Assembly: GCA_016858145.1 (NCBI GenBank)
Contig: JAEHOE010000246.1
Coordinates: 1 to 64,000, forward strand
Source: Edaphochlamys debaryana
Taxonomy: Eukaryota; Chlorophyta; Chlorophyceae; Chlamydomonadales
Reading direction: 5' to 3'
Length of the DNA stretch: 64,000 nucleotides
The notes beneath the pieces were generated by a model. That model was not told the DNA's origin, searched no databases, and was given only the letters and a program-made list of their open reading frames with translations. Shown here one piece after another: positions 33,673 to 45,950 of this stretch (position 1 is the first letter of the stretch; every line of letters begins with the position of its first letter). The position numbers were made by a program, and so were the translations under genes.

Positions 33673-36600
33673 CGGGATCAGAGCGGGCGAAGTTTGCGCG
33701 GCGGCGGGTCCGCGGCCCCCGCCCCCCGGCCTGCCCCCGCCTCTCCCAGAGCGCCCAGCTCTCGCCCCACCTCGTCCCCGCACTTCCCAAGCCTTCTGAA
33801 CCCTTCAATACATCTAATAGATGCTTGCAAGGGTGTTGGCGGCCTCGGAACGGGCGGGATCAGAGCGGGCGAAGTTTGCGCGGCGGCGGGTCCGCGGCCC
33901 CCGCCCCCCGGCCTGCCCCCGCCTCTCCCAGAGCGCCCGCCTCTCGTCCCACCTCATCCCCGCACTTCCCAAGCCTTCTGAACCCTTCAATACATCTAAT
34001 AGATGCTTGCAAGGGTGTTGGCGGCCTCGGAACGGGCGGGATCAGAGCGGGCGAAGTTTGCGCGGCGGCGGGTCCGCGGCCCCCGCCCCCCGGCCTGCCC
34101 CCGCCTCTCCCAGAGCGCCCAGCTCTCGCCCCACCTCGTCCCCGCACTTCCCAAGCCTTCTGAACCCTTCAATACATCTAATAGATGCTTGCAAGGGTGT
34201 TGGCGGCCTCGGAACGGGCGGGATCAGAGCGGGCGAAGTTTGCGCGGCGGCGGGTCCGCAGCCCCCGCCCCCCGGCCTGCCCCCGCCTCTCCCAGAGCGC
34301 CCAGCTCTCGCCCCACCTCGTCCCCGCACTTCCCAAGCCTTCTGAACCCTTCAATACATCTAATAGATGCTTGCAAGGGTGTTGGCGGCCTCGGAACGGG
34401 CGGGATCAGAGCGGGCGAATTGTGCGCGGCGGCGGGTCCGCGGCCCCCGCCCCCCGGCCTGCCTCCGCCTCTCCCAGAGCGCCCAGCTCTCGCCCCACCT
34501 CGTCCCCGCACTTCCCAAGCCTTCTGAACCCTTCAATACATCTAATAGATGCTTGCAAGGGTGTTGGCGGCCTCGGAACGGGCGGGATCAGAGCGGGCGA
34601 AGTTTGCGCGGCGGCGGCGGGTCCGCGGCCCCCGCCCCCCGGCCTGCCCCCGCCTCTCCCAGAGCGCCCAGCTCTCGCCCCACCTCGTCCCCGCACTTCT
34701 CAAGCCTTCTGAACCCTTCAATACATCTAATAGATGCTTGCAAGGGTGTTGGAGGCCTCGGAACGGGCGGGATCAGAGCGGGCGAATTGTGCGCGGCGGC
34801 GGGTCCGCGGCCCCCGCCCCCCGGCCTGCCCCCGCCTCTCCCAGAGCGCCCGCCTCTCGCCCCACCTCGTCCCCGCACTTCCCAAGCCTTCTGAACCCTC
34901 CAACACATCTAATAGATGCTTGCAAGGGTGTTGGCGGCCTCGGAACGGGCGGGATCAGAGCGGGCGAAGTTTGCGCGGCGGCGGGTCCGCGGCCCCCGCC
35001 CCCCGGCCTGCCTCCGCCTCTCCCAGAGCGCCCGCCTCTCGCCCCACCTCGTCCCCGCACTTCCCAAGCCTTCTGAACCCTTCAATACATCTAATAGATG
35101 CTTGCAAGGGTGTTGGCGGCCTCGGAACGGGCGGGATCAGAGCGGGCGAAGTTTGCGCGGCGGCGGGTCCGCGGCCCCCGCCCCCCGGCCTGCCCCCGCC
35201 TCTCCCAGAGCGCCCAGCTCTCGCCCCACCTCGTCCCCGCACTTCCCAAGCCTTCTGAACCCTCCAATACATCTAATAGATGCTTGCAAGGGTGTTGGCG
35301 GCCTCGGAACGGGCGGGATCAGAGCGGGCGAAGTTTGCGCGGCGGCGGGTCCGCGGCCCCCGCCCCCCGGCCTGCCTCCGCCTCTCCCAGAGCGCCCGCC
35401 TCTCGCCCCACCTCGTCCCCGCACTTCCCAAGCCTTCTGAACCCTCCAACACATCTAATAGATGCTTGTAAGGGTGTTGGCGGCCTCGGAACGGGCGGGA
35501 TCAGAGCGGGCGAAGTTTGCGCGGCGGCGGGTCCGCGGCCCCCGCCCCCCGGCCTGCCTCCGCCTCTCCCAGAGCGCCCGCCTCTCGCCCCACCTCGTCC
35601 CCGCACTTCCCAAGCCTTCTGAACCCTTCAATACATCTAATAGATGCTTGCAAGGGTGTTGGCGGCCTCGGAACGGGCGGGATCAGAGCGGGCGAAGTTT
35701 GCGCGGCGGCGGGTCCGCGGCCCCCGCCCCCCGGCCTGCCTCCGCCTCTCCCAGAGCGCCCGCCTCTCGCCCCACCTCGTCCCCGCACTTCCCAAGCCTT
35801 CTGAACCCTTCAATACATCTAATAGATGCTTGCAAGGGTGTTGGCGGCCTCGGAACGGGCGGGATCAGAGCGGGCGAAGTTTGCGCGGCGGCGGGTCCGC
35901 GGCCCCCGCCCCCCGGCCTGCCCCCGCCTCTCCCAGAGCGCCCAGCTCTCGCCCCACCTCGTCCCCGCACTTCCCAAGCCTTCTGAACCCTTCAATACAT
36001 CTGATAGATGCTTGCAAGGGTGTTGGCGGCCTCGGAACGGGCGGGATCAGAGCGGGCGAAGTTTGCGCGGCGGCGGGTCCGCGGCCCCCGCCCCCCGGCC
36101 TGCCTCCGCCTCTCCCAGAGCGCCCGCCTCTCGCCCCACCTCGTCCCCGCACTTCCCAAGCCTTCTGAACCCTTCAATACATCTAATAGATGCTTGCAAG
36201 GGTGTTGGCGGCCTCGGAACGGGCGGGATCAGAGCGGGCGAAGTTTGCGCGGCGGCGGGTCCGCGGCCCCCGCCCCCCGGCCTGCCTCCGCCTCTCCCAG
36301 AGCGCCCGCCTCTCGCCCCACCTCGTCCCCGCACTTCCCAAGCCTTCTGAACCCTTCAATACATCTAATAGATGCTTGCAAGGGTGTTGGCGGCCTCGGA
36401 ACGGGCGGGATCAGAGCGGGCGAATTGTGCGCGGCGGCGGGTCCGCGGCCCCCGCCCCCCGGCCTGCCTCCGCCTCTCCCAGAGCGCCCGCCTCTCGCCC
36501 CACCTCGTCCCCGCACTTCCCAAGCCTTCTGAACCCTTCAATACATCTAATAGATGCTTGCAAGGGTGTTGGCGGCCTCGGAACGGGCGGGATCAGAGCG

Positions 36601-39600
36601 GGCGAAGTTTGCGCGGCGGCGGGTCCGCGGCCCCCGCCCCCCGGCCTGCCCCCGCCTCTCCCAGAGCGCCCAGCTCTCGCCCCACCTCGTCCCCGCACTT
36701 CCCAAGCCTTCTGAAACCTTCAATACATCTAATAGATGCTTGCAAGGGTGTTGGCGGCCTCGGAACGGGCGGGATCAGAGCGGGCGAAGTTTGCGCGGCG
36801 GCGGGTCCGCGGCCCCCGCCCCCCGGCCTGCCCCCGCCTCTCCCAGAGCGCCCAGCTCTCGCCCCACCTCGTCCCCGCACTTCCCAAGCCTTCTGAACCC
36901 TTCAATACATCTAATAGATGCTTGCAAGGGTGTTGGCGGCCTCGGAACGGGCGGGATCAGAGCGGGCGAAGTTTGCGCGGCGGCGGGTCCGCGGCCCCCG
37001 CCCCCCGGCCTGCCTCCGCCTCTCCCAGAGCGCCCGCCTCTCGCCCCACCTCGTCCCCGCACTTCCCAAGCCTTCTGAACCCTTCAATACATCTAATAGA
37101 TGCTTGCAAGGGTGTTGGCGGCCTCGGAACGGGCGGGATCAGAGCGGGCGAAGTTTGCGCGGCGGCGGGTCCGCGGCCCCCGCCCCCCGGCCTGCCCCCG
37201 CCTCTCCCAGAGCGCCCAGCTCTCGCCCCACCTCGTCCCCGCACTTCCCAAGCCTTCTGAACCCTTCAATACATCTAATAGATGCTTGCAAGGGTGTTGG
37301 CGGCCTCGGAACGGGCGGGATCAGAGCGGGCGAAGTTTGCGCGGCGGCGGGTCCGCGGCCCCCGCCCCCCGGCCTGCCTCCGCCTCTCCCAGAGCGCCCG
37401 CCTCTCGCCCCACCTCGTCCCCGCACTTCCCAAGCCTTCTGAACCCTCCAACACATCTAATAGATGCTTGTAAGGGTGTTGGCGGCCTCGGAACGGGCGG
37501 GATCAGAGCGGGCGAAGTTTGCGCGGCGGCGGGTCCGCGGCCCCCGCCCCCCGGCCTGCCCCCGCCTCTCCCAGAGCGCCCAGCTCTCGCCCCACCTCGT
37601 CCCCGCACTTCCCAAGCCTTCTGAACCCTTCAATACATCTAATAGATGCTTGCAAGGGTGTTGGCGGCCTCGGAACGGGCGGGATCAGAGCGGGCGAAGT
37701 TTGCGCGGCGGCGGGTCCGCGGCCCCCGCCCCCCGGCCTGCCCCCGCCTCTCCCAGAGCGCCCGCCTCTCGCCCCACCTCGTCCCCGCACTTCCCAAGCC
37801 TTCTGAACCCTCCCACACATCTAATAGATGCTTGTAAGGGTGTTGGCGGCCTCGGAACGGGCGGGATCAGAGCGGGCGAAGTTTGCGCGGCGGCGGGTCC
37901 GCGGCCCCCGCCCCCCGGCCTGCCCCCGCCTCTCCCAGAGCGCCCAGCTCTCGCCCCACCTCGTCCCCGCACTTCCCAAGCCTTCTGAACCCTTCAATAC
38001 ATCCAATAGATGCTTGCAAGGGTGTTGGCGGCCTCGGAACGGGCGGGATCAGAGCGGGCGAAGTTTGCGCGGCGGCGGGTCCGCGGCCCCCGCCCCCCGG
38101 CCTGCCCCCGCCTCTCCCAGAGCGCCCAGCTCTCGCCCCACCTCGTCCCCGCACTTCCCAAGCCTTCTGAACCCTTCAATACATCTAATAGATGCTTGCA
38201 AGGGTGTTGGCGGCCTCGGAACGGGCGGGATCAGAGCGGGCGAAGTTTGCGCGGCGGCGGGTCCGCGGCCCCCGCCCCCCGGCCTGCCCCCGCCTCTCCC
38301 AGAGCGCCCAGCTCTCGCCCCACCTCGTCCCCGCACTTCCCAAGCCTTCTTAACCCTCCAATACATCTAATAGATGCTTGCAAGGGTGTTGGCGGCCTCG
38401 GAACGGGCGGGATCAGAGCGGGCGAAGTTTGCGCGGCGGCGGGTCCGCGGCCCCCGCCCCCCGGCCTGCCCCCGCCTCTCCCAGATCGCCCAGCTCTCGC
38501 CCCACCTCGTCCCCGCACTTCCCAAGCCTTCTGAACCCTTCAATACATCTAATAGATGCTTGCAAGGGTGTTGGCGGCCTCGGAACGGGCGGGATCAGAG
38601 CGGGCGAATTGTGCGCGGCGGCGGGTCCGCGGCCCCCGCCCCCCGGCCTGCCCCCGCCTCTCCCAGAGCGCCCAGCTCTCGCCCCACCTCGTCCCCGCAC
38701 TTCCCAAGCCTTCTGAACCCTTCAATACATCTAATAGATGCTTGCAAGGGTGTTGGCGGCCTCGGAACGGGCGGGATCAGAGCGGGCGAAGTTTGCGCGG
38801 CGGCGGGTCCGCGGCCCCCGCCCCCCGGCCTGCCCCCGCCTCTCCCAGAGCGCCCGCCTCTCGCCCCACCTCGTCCCCGCACTTCCCAAGCCTTCTGAAC
38901 CCTTCAATACATCTAATAGATGCTTGCAAGGGTGTTGGCGGCCTCGGAACGGGCGGGATCAGAGCGGGCGAATTGTGCGCGGCGGCGGGTCCGCGGCCCC
39001 CGCCCCCCGGCCTGCCCCCGCCTCTCCCAGAGCGCCCAGCTCTCGCCCCACCTCGTCCCCGCACTTCCCAAGCCTTCTGAACCCTTCAATACATCTAATA
39101 GATGCTTGCAAGGGTGTTGGCGGCCTCGGAACGGGCGGGATCAGAGCGGGCGAATTGTGCGCGGCGGCGGGTCCGCGGCCCCCGCCCCCCGGCCTGCCCC
39201 CGCCTCTCCCAGAGCGCCCAGCTCTCGCCCCACCTCGTCCCCGCACTTCCCAAGCCTTCTGAACCCTTCAATACATCTAATAGATGCTTGCAAGGGTGTT
39301 GGCGGCCTCGGAACGGGCGGGATCAGAGCGGGCGAAGTTTGCGCGGCGGCGGGTCCGCGGCCCCCGCCCCCCGGCCTGCCCCCGCCTCTCCCAGAGCGCC
39401 CAGCTCTCGCCCCACCTCGTCCCCGCACTTCCCAAGCCTTCTGAACCCTTCAATACATCTAATAGATGCTTGCAAGGGTGTTGGCGGCCTCGGAACGGGC
39501 GGGATCAGAGCGGGCGAAGTTTGCGCGGCGGCGGGTCCGCGGCCCCCGCCCCCCGGCCTGCCCCCGCCTCTCCCAGAGCGCCCAGCTCTCGCCCCACCTC

Positions 39601-42600
39601 GTCCCCGCACTTCCCAAGCCTTCTGAACCCTTCAATACATCTAATAGATGCTTGCAAGGGTGTTGGCGGCCTCGGAACGGGCGGGATCAGAGCGGGCGAA
39701 GTTTGCGCGGCGGCGGGTCCGCGGCCCCCGCCCCCCGGCCTGCCCCCGCCTCTCCCAGAGCGCCCAGCTCTCGCCCCACCTCGTCCCCGCACTTCCCAAG
39801 CCTTCTGAACCCTTCAATACATCCAATAGATGCTTGCAAGGGTGTTGGCGGCCTCGGAACGGGCGGGATCAGAGCGGGCGAAGTTTGCGCGGCGGCGGGT
39901 CCGCGGCCCCCGCCCCCCGGCCTGCCCCCGCCTCTCCCAGAGCGCCCAGCTCTCGCCCCACCTCGTCCCCGCACTTCCCAAGCCTTCTGAACCCTTCAAT
40001 ACATCTAATAGATGCTTGCAAGGGTGTTGGCGGCCTCGGAACGGGCGGGATCAGAGCGGGCGAAGTTTGCGCGGCGGCGGGTCCGCGGCCCCCGCCCCCC
40101 GGCCTGCCTCCGCCTCTCCCAGAGCGCCCGCCTCTCGCCCCACCTCGTCCCCGCACTTCCCAAGCCTTCTGAACCCTCCAACACATCTAATAGATGCTTG
40201 TAAGGGTGTTGGCGGCCTCGGAACGGGCGGGATCAGAGCGGGCGAAGTTTGCGCGGCGGCGGGTCCGCGGCCCCCGCCCCCCGGCCTGCCTCCGCCTCTC
40301 CCAGAGCGCCCGCCTCTCGCCCCACCTCGTCCCCGCACTTCCCAAGCCTTCTGAACCCTTCAATACATCTAATAGATGCTTGCAAGGGTGTTGGCGGCCT
40401 CGGAACGGGCGGGATCAGAGCGGGCGAAGTTTGCGCGGCGGCGGGTCCGCGGCCCCCGCCCCCCGGCCTGCCCCCGCCTCTCCCAGAGCGCCCAGCTCTC
40501 GCCCCACCTCGTCCCCGCACTTCCCAAGCCTTCTGAACCCTTCAATACATCTAATAGATGCTTGCAAGGGTGTTGGCGGCCTCGGAACGGGCGGGATCAG
40601 AGCGGGCGAAGTTTGCGCGGCGGCGGGTCCGCGGCCCCCGCCCCCCGGCCTGCCCCCGCCTCTCCCAGAGCGCCCAGCTCTCGCCCCACCTCGTCCCCGC
40701 ACTTCCCAAGCCTTCTGAACCCTTCAATACATCCAATAGATGCTTGCAAGGGTGTTGGCGGCCTCGGAACGGGCGGGATCAGAGCGGGCGAAGTTTGCGC
40801 GGCGGCGGGTCCGCGGCCCCCGCCCCCCGGCCTGCCCCCGCCTCTCCCAGAGCGCCCAGCTCTCGCCCCACCTCGTCCCCGCACTTCCCAAGCCTTCTGA
40901 ACCCTTCAATACATCTAATAGATGCTTGCAAGGGTGTTGGCGGCCTCGGAACGGGCGGGATCAGAGCGGGCGAAGTTTGCGCGGCGGCGGGTCCGCGGCC
41001 CCCGCCCCCCGGCCTGCCCCCGCCCCTCCCCGAGCGCCCCGCCCTCGCCCCACCCCGTCCCCGCCCTTCCCAAGCCTTCTGAACCCTTCAATACATCTAA
41101 TAGATGCTTGCAAGGGTGTTGGCGGCCTCGGAACGGGCGGGATCAGAGCGGGCGAAGTTTGCGCGGCGGCGGGTCCGCGGCCCCCGCCCCCCGGCCTGCC
41201 CCCGCCTCTCCCAGAGCGCCCGCCTCTCGCCCCACCTCGTCCCCGCACTTCCCAAGCCTTCTGAACCCTTCAATACATCTAATAGATGCTTGCAAGGGTG
41301 TTGGCGGCCTCGGAACGGGCGGGATCAGAGCGGGCGAAGTTTGCGCGGCGGCGGGTCCGCGGCCCCCGCCCCCCGGCCTGCCCCCGCCTCTCCCAGAGCG
41401 CCCAGCTCTCGCCCCACCTCGTCCCCGCACTTCCCAAGCCTTCTGAACCCTTCAATACATCTAATAGATGCTTGCAAGGGTGTTGGCGGCCTCGGAACGG
41501 GCGGGATCAGAGCGGGCGAAGTTTGCGCGGCGGCGGGTCCGCGGCCCCCGCCCCCCGGCCTGCCCCCGCCTCTCCCAGAGCGCCCAGCTCTCGCCCCCCC
41601 CCGTCCCCGCCCTTCCCCAGCCTTCTGAACCCTTCAATACATCCAATAGATGCTTGCAAGGGTGTTGGCGGCCTCGGAACGGGCGGGATCAGAGCGGGCG
41701 AAGTTTGCGCGGCGGCGGGTCCGCGGCCCCCGCCCCCCGGCCTGCCCCCGCCTCTCCCAGAGCGCCCAGCTCTCGCCCCACCTCGTCCCCGCACTTCCCA
41801 AGCCTTCTGAACCCTTCAATACATCTAATAGATGCTTGCAAGGGTGTTGGCGGCCTCGGAACGGGCGGGATCAGAGCGGGCGAAGTTTGCGCGGCGGCGG
41901 GTCCGCGGCCCCCGCCCCCCGGCCTGCCCCCGCCTCTCCCAGAGCGCCCAGCTCTCGCCCCACCTCGTCCCCGCACTTCCCAAGCCTTCTGAACCCTTCA
42001 ATACATCTAATAGATGCTTGCAAGGGTGTTGGCGGCCTCGGAACGGGCGGGATCAGAGCGGGCGAATTGTGCGCGGCGGCGGGTCCGCGGCCCCCGCCCC
42101 CCGGCCTGCCCCCGCCTCTCCCAGAGCGCCCAGCTCTCGCCCCACCTCGTCCCCGCACTTCCCAAGCCTTCTGAACCCTTCAATACATCTGATAGATGCT
42201 TGCAAGGGTGTTGGCGGCCTCGGAACGGGCGGGATCAGAGCGGGCGAAGTTTGCGCGGCGGCGGGTCCGCGGCCCCCGCCCCCCGGCCTGCCCCCGCCTC
42301 TCCCAGAGCGCCCAGCTCTCGCCCCACCTCGACCCGGCACTTCCCAAGCCTTCTGAACCCTTCAATACATCTAATAGATGCTTGCAAGGGTGTTGGCGGC
42401 CTCGGAACGGGCGGGATCAGAGCGGGCGAAGTTTGCGCGGCGGCGGGTCCGCGGCCCCCGCCCCCCGGCCTGCCCCCGCCTCTCCCAGAGCGCCCAGCTC
42501 TCGCCCCACCTCGTCCCTGCACTTCCCAAGCCTTCTGAACCCTTCAATACATCTAATAGATGCTTGCAAGGGTGTTGGCGGCCTCGGAACGGGCGGGATC

Positions 42601-42631
42601 AGAGCGGGCGAATTGTGCGCGGCGGCGGGTC
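33673..42631 (-). repeat. Satellite array B, 182-bp unit, about 49 copies, inverted
   Basis: The same satellite as array A in reverse orientation, with a very regular 182-bp period (one unit near 34610 has three extra bases). Linked variants distinguish units: GAAGTTTGCG or GAATTGTGCG; CCTGCCCCCG or CCTGCCTCCG; GCCCAGCTCTCG or GCCCGCCTCTCG; TTCAATAC, TCCAATAC or TCCAACAC; TGCAAGG or TGTAAGG. Units at about 41020-41070 and 41594-41620 show clustered A/T-to-C changes resembling consensus errors. The array starts at CGGGATCAG and ends at GGCGGCGGGTC, neither at a unit boundary used elsewhere. Confidence 0.97.
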
Positions 42632-42708
42632 TGTCGGTGTGTTGCTTGGCCTTCAAGCTTGTACCTTTCCGCAGGCTTTCCGCCCTCAGGTTTGGTACTA
42701 CTTTTCCT

Positions 42709-42806
42709 CTGAGAGGGAATTTCATGGACAGGGGAGAAGGGGGCGAAGCCAAGCGGACCTGCTGCTAAAGAGCAGGCCTGAAGCCACCAAGATTCCCGCA
42801 AACTTC
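42709..42806 (-). repeat. Dispersed repeat, copy 1
   Basis: Reverse complement shares about 80% identity by eye with 47949-48049, including GGTCCGCTTGGCTTCGCCCC and CCCTCTCAGAG. The two copies are inverted relative to each other and sit near the inner ends of arrays B and C. Confidence 0.7.
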
Positions 42807-43789
42807 TAAGGGTACTAAGGGTGCTATAGCCAGCTATTGTTACCTTTCCGCCGGCCTTCTGCCCTCAGGTTGCTACTTTTGGTAGCCATCATGAAACTAT
42901 CAAGATTGAAAGGGACAGACCAGCCTAGCAACGTATGAGACCGGAGTTGCTATAGTTCCCTCAAAGCCCCTTTCGCACTATCTAGTCATCCCCGGCCGCC
43001 TGTGAAACCGCCTCACGCAGCACTGCACCCAGGTACGTCGCTCTGCCCTCCCGTGGACGGCGCACGGCAGTGGCTCTTACTCCCGAGACGGACAGGCACG
43101 CGCCTAGACAGCGCAGGCCTTGCTTGGCGTCCAGCCCACACCCGTGCGCCGGTCCCAACCACCGGACTGGGCTAGCCACAAGTGGAGGGTCGGGTTGACC
43201 ACACATGCGGCACGGGTGCTCAACAGGTCTTGGCATGTGGAGAAGACCTAGACTTTGGCTTGAACCTGGACTTCAAGGTCTCCTTAGATACGCCAGCGGG
43301 GACGGATCCTGGAGCTTTGGTTTGGCCCTAATGCAGGAGGTGTGGAGTAATGAAGGACGCTTGCCTGCCTAGCGTATTCGGCATTGCCCTCACGCTTTAT
43401 GGTCTGCTGTTCATCGGCCACAGCCATGTTCCGAGGAATGGGGTTGCAGGCACGGGATAGGCGCCGGCAGGGGTTTATAGGCGCTGGTTGGCTGATAGGG
43501 CTCAGTGAGTCTACCCAGGCAAGCCTGGGGCGTCAGGCCTCCAGTCCCTGTCCCTGTCCCGACTGGGTGGGTTTCCCTCTACTGCGCCAACCCCTCCATC
43601 AACAGGGCCCCCTGGAGGGTCACCCTGGGCGGGGACCTGGCCCGGATGAGTTCCCACCTACGCAGGAAAAAAGAACCCGACTACCGGTACTCATTCTGGC
43701 CACGCGGCGGGCGGGGAGGAGTGCCTGGGCGCTCAGGAGGCCTCTCACTAACGCTGCTAGGGACGCATCCTGCAGGTCGGGTGGGGCGT

Positions 43790-44010
43790 CGCGGTTGCAT
43801 CCTGCCTGGGTCGTGGTCCCATCCGGTCTGCCGGGAGTACCCCCGTAGTCGCATCCTGCCCGTCTCGCAGCAGTCTCATCCAGCCTAAAGCGAGCCCCCC
43901 CTGCAGTCGCAATGTCGCATGTGCCTGACCCGCAGTCTCATCCAGCCTGCCGCACGCACCCCCGCAGTCGCATCCTGCCTGACCCGCGGTCGAATCCAGC
44001 CTACCCCCAG
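43790..44010 (+). repeat. Degenerate minisatellite
   Basis: About four imperfect copies of CCCGCAGTCGCATCCTGCCT and CAGTCTCATCCAGCCT motifs recur at roughly 60-70-bp spacing. Confidence 0.6.
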
Positions 44011-44928
44011 AGTGTCATGGAGCTTGCTCCACAGAAACACGCAGCCTGATTGGTATCTTCTTCACTCCCAGCCAGCCTACCGAGTACGTGTCGCATGGCA
44101 GTCCAACGCGAGATCTTATCGACCCCCCAGCGTCCATGAGGACCTCGAGCTGTGTCAAGCTGTGATGAGCGTTGTGCCCAGATTACTTGTGGCTGTGCTA
44201 CTGAGGTTGATCAGCTGCAGCAGCGTGCGGAGTTCCGGCTTTGGTGTATGTGCGCGAGCATCAGGTTGTGTCGACGGCGGACCATCCGTCGTGTTGGGCC
44301 CGTCAAGTTCAGACTGATAAAGTAACAAACTCATTGCGTATTCGTTCGTGTTCCTACAGTCTCAAGCATTGCATCGGCGAGCTCGTTGCCGCCGGGGCGC
44401 CGGCTGCAAAACCTTCAAATCAAAGCTGCTGGATTCAAGAACCTGGATCTCGCGCAAACGTTTTCCCAGCAGTAGCTCACTCTGCGTGGTGTTCTCTTTA
44501 GCAAATGTGCCCACCTGCCTTTCACTTGCAGATTATGTCCTCGTTCTGCACGCGGGGCCCGCACGCGGACAATGCCCCTTCCGGCCAACATCGGCTTCCA
44601 AGCCGGTTTCAGATGGCCGCAAATTCAAACTTTGGTGTATGCACGCGTCGGGGGAGAGGAGGTCAGTCGGCGCAGTCCTTTGAGTGCGTTCGAGACTCGA
44701 AACGCGGGGGGTCGGAGGGGCTGCTCGGGGCCTTGGGTTTGTGCCACCGGCAAGGGCCCGACGCCAGAGTTTCAAGCGCGTTACGAGGCGCATTCCCCTC
44801 TATTATCGGCTCGCGGCAGTAAGGCGGCTGCAGCCAGCGTAGCGGCCGGGCCGCGCGATTGCATGGGGTCCGCCATATCAATCAGCGCGGTCGCGAAGTT
44901 GTGAAGCCATACTCCTCACTGCAGAATC

Positions 44929-45459
44929 ATGAACGCTGACGAGCAAACCGGTCCGTCTGGTGCTGGGGAGCTGGTGTGGTCGGAGAGGCGCGGCGGGCGG
45001 AAGAGCTTGCTCCTGCGCAAGCCGACTCGGGCGACCAAAATGGTTCTTTGCGGCGACGCATCGGTAGATACGTCCAGCGCTGCAAGCGGATCTGGTCGCC
45101 GTCGCCGGGTTGCGCCCCTCGCGAGCATGACCATCAGCGCGACGGCAGCTCCGTCAGCGCCAACCCAAGGTATTGCCCCCATGACTTCATATAGCTGTAT
45201 TAAAGCTGTCGGACCGTCTAGCGCACGCCTGCCTGCGCCATCTCGATCTGGGTCCCGAGGCCGCTGGCCTGCATGGCGTTGACGCGACTGCGCCTCGGCC
45301 CTTCCCCCCGCCCCCTCCCAGGCAGCGCCAAGGTGCCTCTATTCATGCTCGCTTCGGCGGCTGAGTCGAGCTACGCCCCGCCGGCCAACGCGAGCATGTG
45401 GCGTGTCGCGGCCGGCAACCTGGCTGCGGGCGCGACTGCGGGCTGTGCTGTGGAGCTGG
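44929..45459 (+). CDS. Mitochondrial-carrier-like gene, 5' part only
   Basis: Exon 44929-45169 joins in phase 1 to exon 45322-45459 through a GT-AG intron (donor AAGGTATTG, acceptor CCCTCCCAG). The first 80 codons are Ser/Arg/Ala-rich and could be an organelle-targeting or disordered leader. The second exon encodes VPLFMLASA and then WRVAAGNLAAGATAGCAVEL, which resembles the first helix of mitochondrial carrier proteins just before the PxD/E signature; plant SAM carriers look similar. The exon ends at a good donor (GTGGGTG), but 150 bases later the satellite islet begins and no following carrier exon was found to 48053. It is therefore a truncated gene or one whose remainder lies elsewhere. 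The family assignment rests on about 20 residues. Confidence 0.4.
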
Positions 45460-45608
45460 GTGGGTGCCGGGCCGGGGCTGAGACAGAGGGGGGGGAGCAC
45501 TGGAGGGGGGTTGGGGAGCCGAAAGCAGGGGTTTGGTGAAGGGGCACCACCACCAATGCACTGGCGCTGAGAGCCCAACGTGCTGATGCCTGGCATGTTG
45601 CGTGCCTT

Positions 45609-45948
45609 GGGGCCGCGGACCCGCCGCCGCGCAAACTTCGCCCGCTCTGATCCCGCCCGTTCCGAGGCCGCCAACACCCTTGCAAGCATCTATTAGATGT
45701 GTTGGAGGGTTCAGAAGGCTTGGAAAGTGCGGGGACGAGGTGGGGCGAGAGCTGGGCGCTCTGGGAGAGGCGGGGGCAGGCCGGGGGGCGGGGGCCGCGG
45801 ACCCGCCGCCGCGCAAACTTCGCCCGCTCTGATCCCGCCCGTTCCGAGGCCGCCAACACCCTTGCAAGCATCTATTAGATGTATTGAAGGGTTCAGAAGG
45901 CTTGGGAAGTGCGGGGACGAGGTGGGGCGAGAGCTGGGCGCTCTGGGA
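45609..45948 (+). repeat. Satellite islet D, about 1.9 units
   Basis: Two partial units in the plus orientation start at GGGGCCGCGGACC and end at GCGCTCTGGGA. One carries the rarer AGATGTGTTGG variant. It is isolated from the larger arrays by kilobases of other sequence on both sides. Confidence 0.95.
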
Positions 45949-45950
45949 TA

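Larger units (their letters stand above)
42632..44928. other. Insert between satellite blocks, no confident gene
   Basis: The sequence opens with two copies of a TACCTTTCCGC..CCCTCAGG segment (42661-42702 and 42841-42882) around a dispersed repeat (42709-42806). A frame at 43505-43888 has a protein-like middle (GWVSLYCANPSINRAPW) that I cannot assign. A degenerate repeat of CGCATCCTGCC/CTCATCCAGCC units covers about 43790-44010. Confidence 0.5.

Noticed and set aside
33160..33783. 207-codon minus-strand frame starting in satellite and ending in Pro-rich repeat
   Set aside because: A chance fusion of satellite reading and RT-element remnant; the start codon lies in the satellite and the frame differs from that of the RT.
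33673..42631. Overlapping 174-codon plus-strand and 95-codon minus-strand frames in every unit of array B
   Set aside because: The 182-bp period shifts frame at each unit and gives a stereotyped ladder of overlapping frames; no promoter, start context or selection is visible.
33673..42631. CRISPR-like array
   Set aside because: Units are contiguous 182-bp repeats without unique spacers, in a eukaryotic nuclear setting.
43970..44010. Possible tRNA T-arm (GGTCGAATCC)
   Set aside because: It lies inside a minisatellite of similar motifs and no cloverleaf can be drawn around it.
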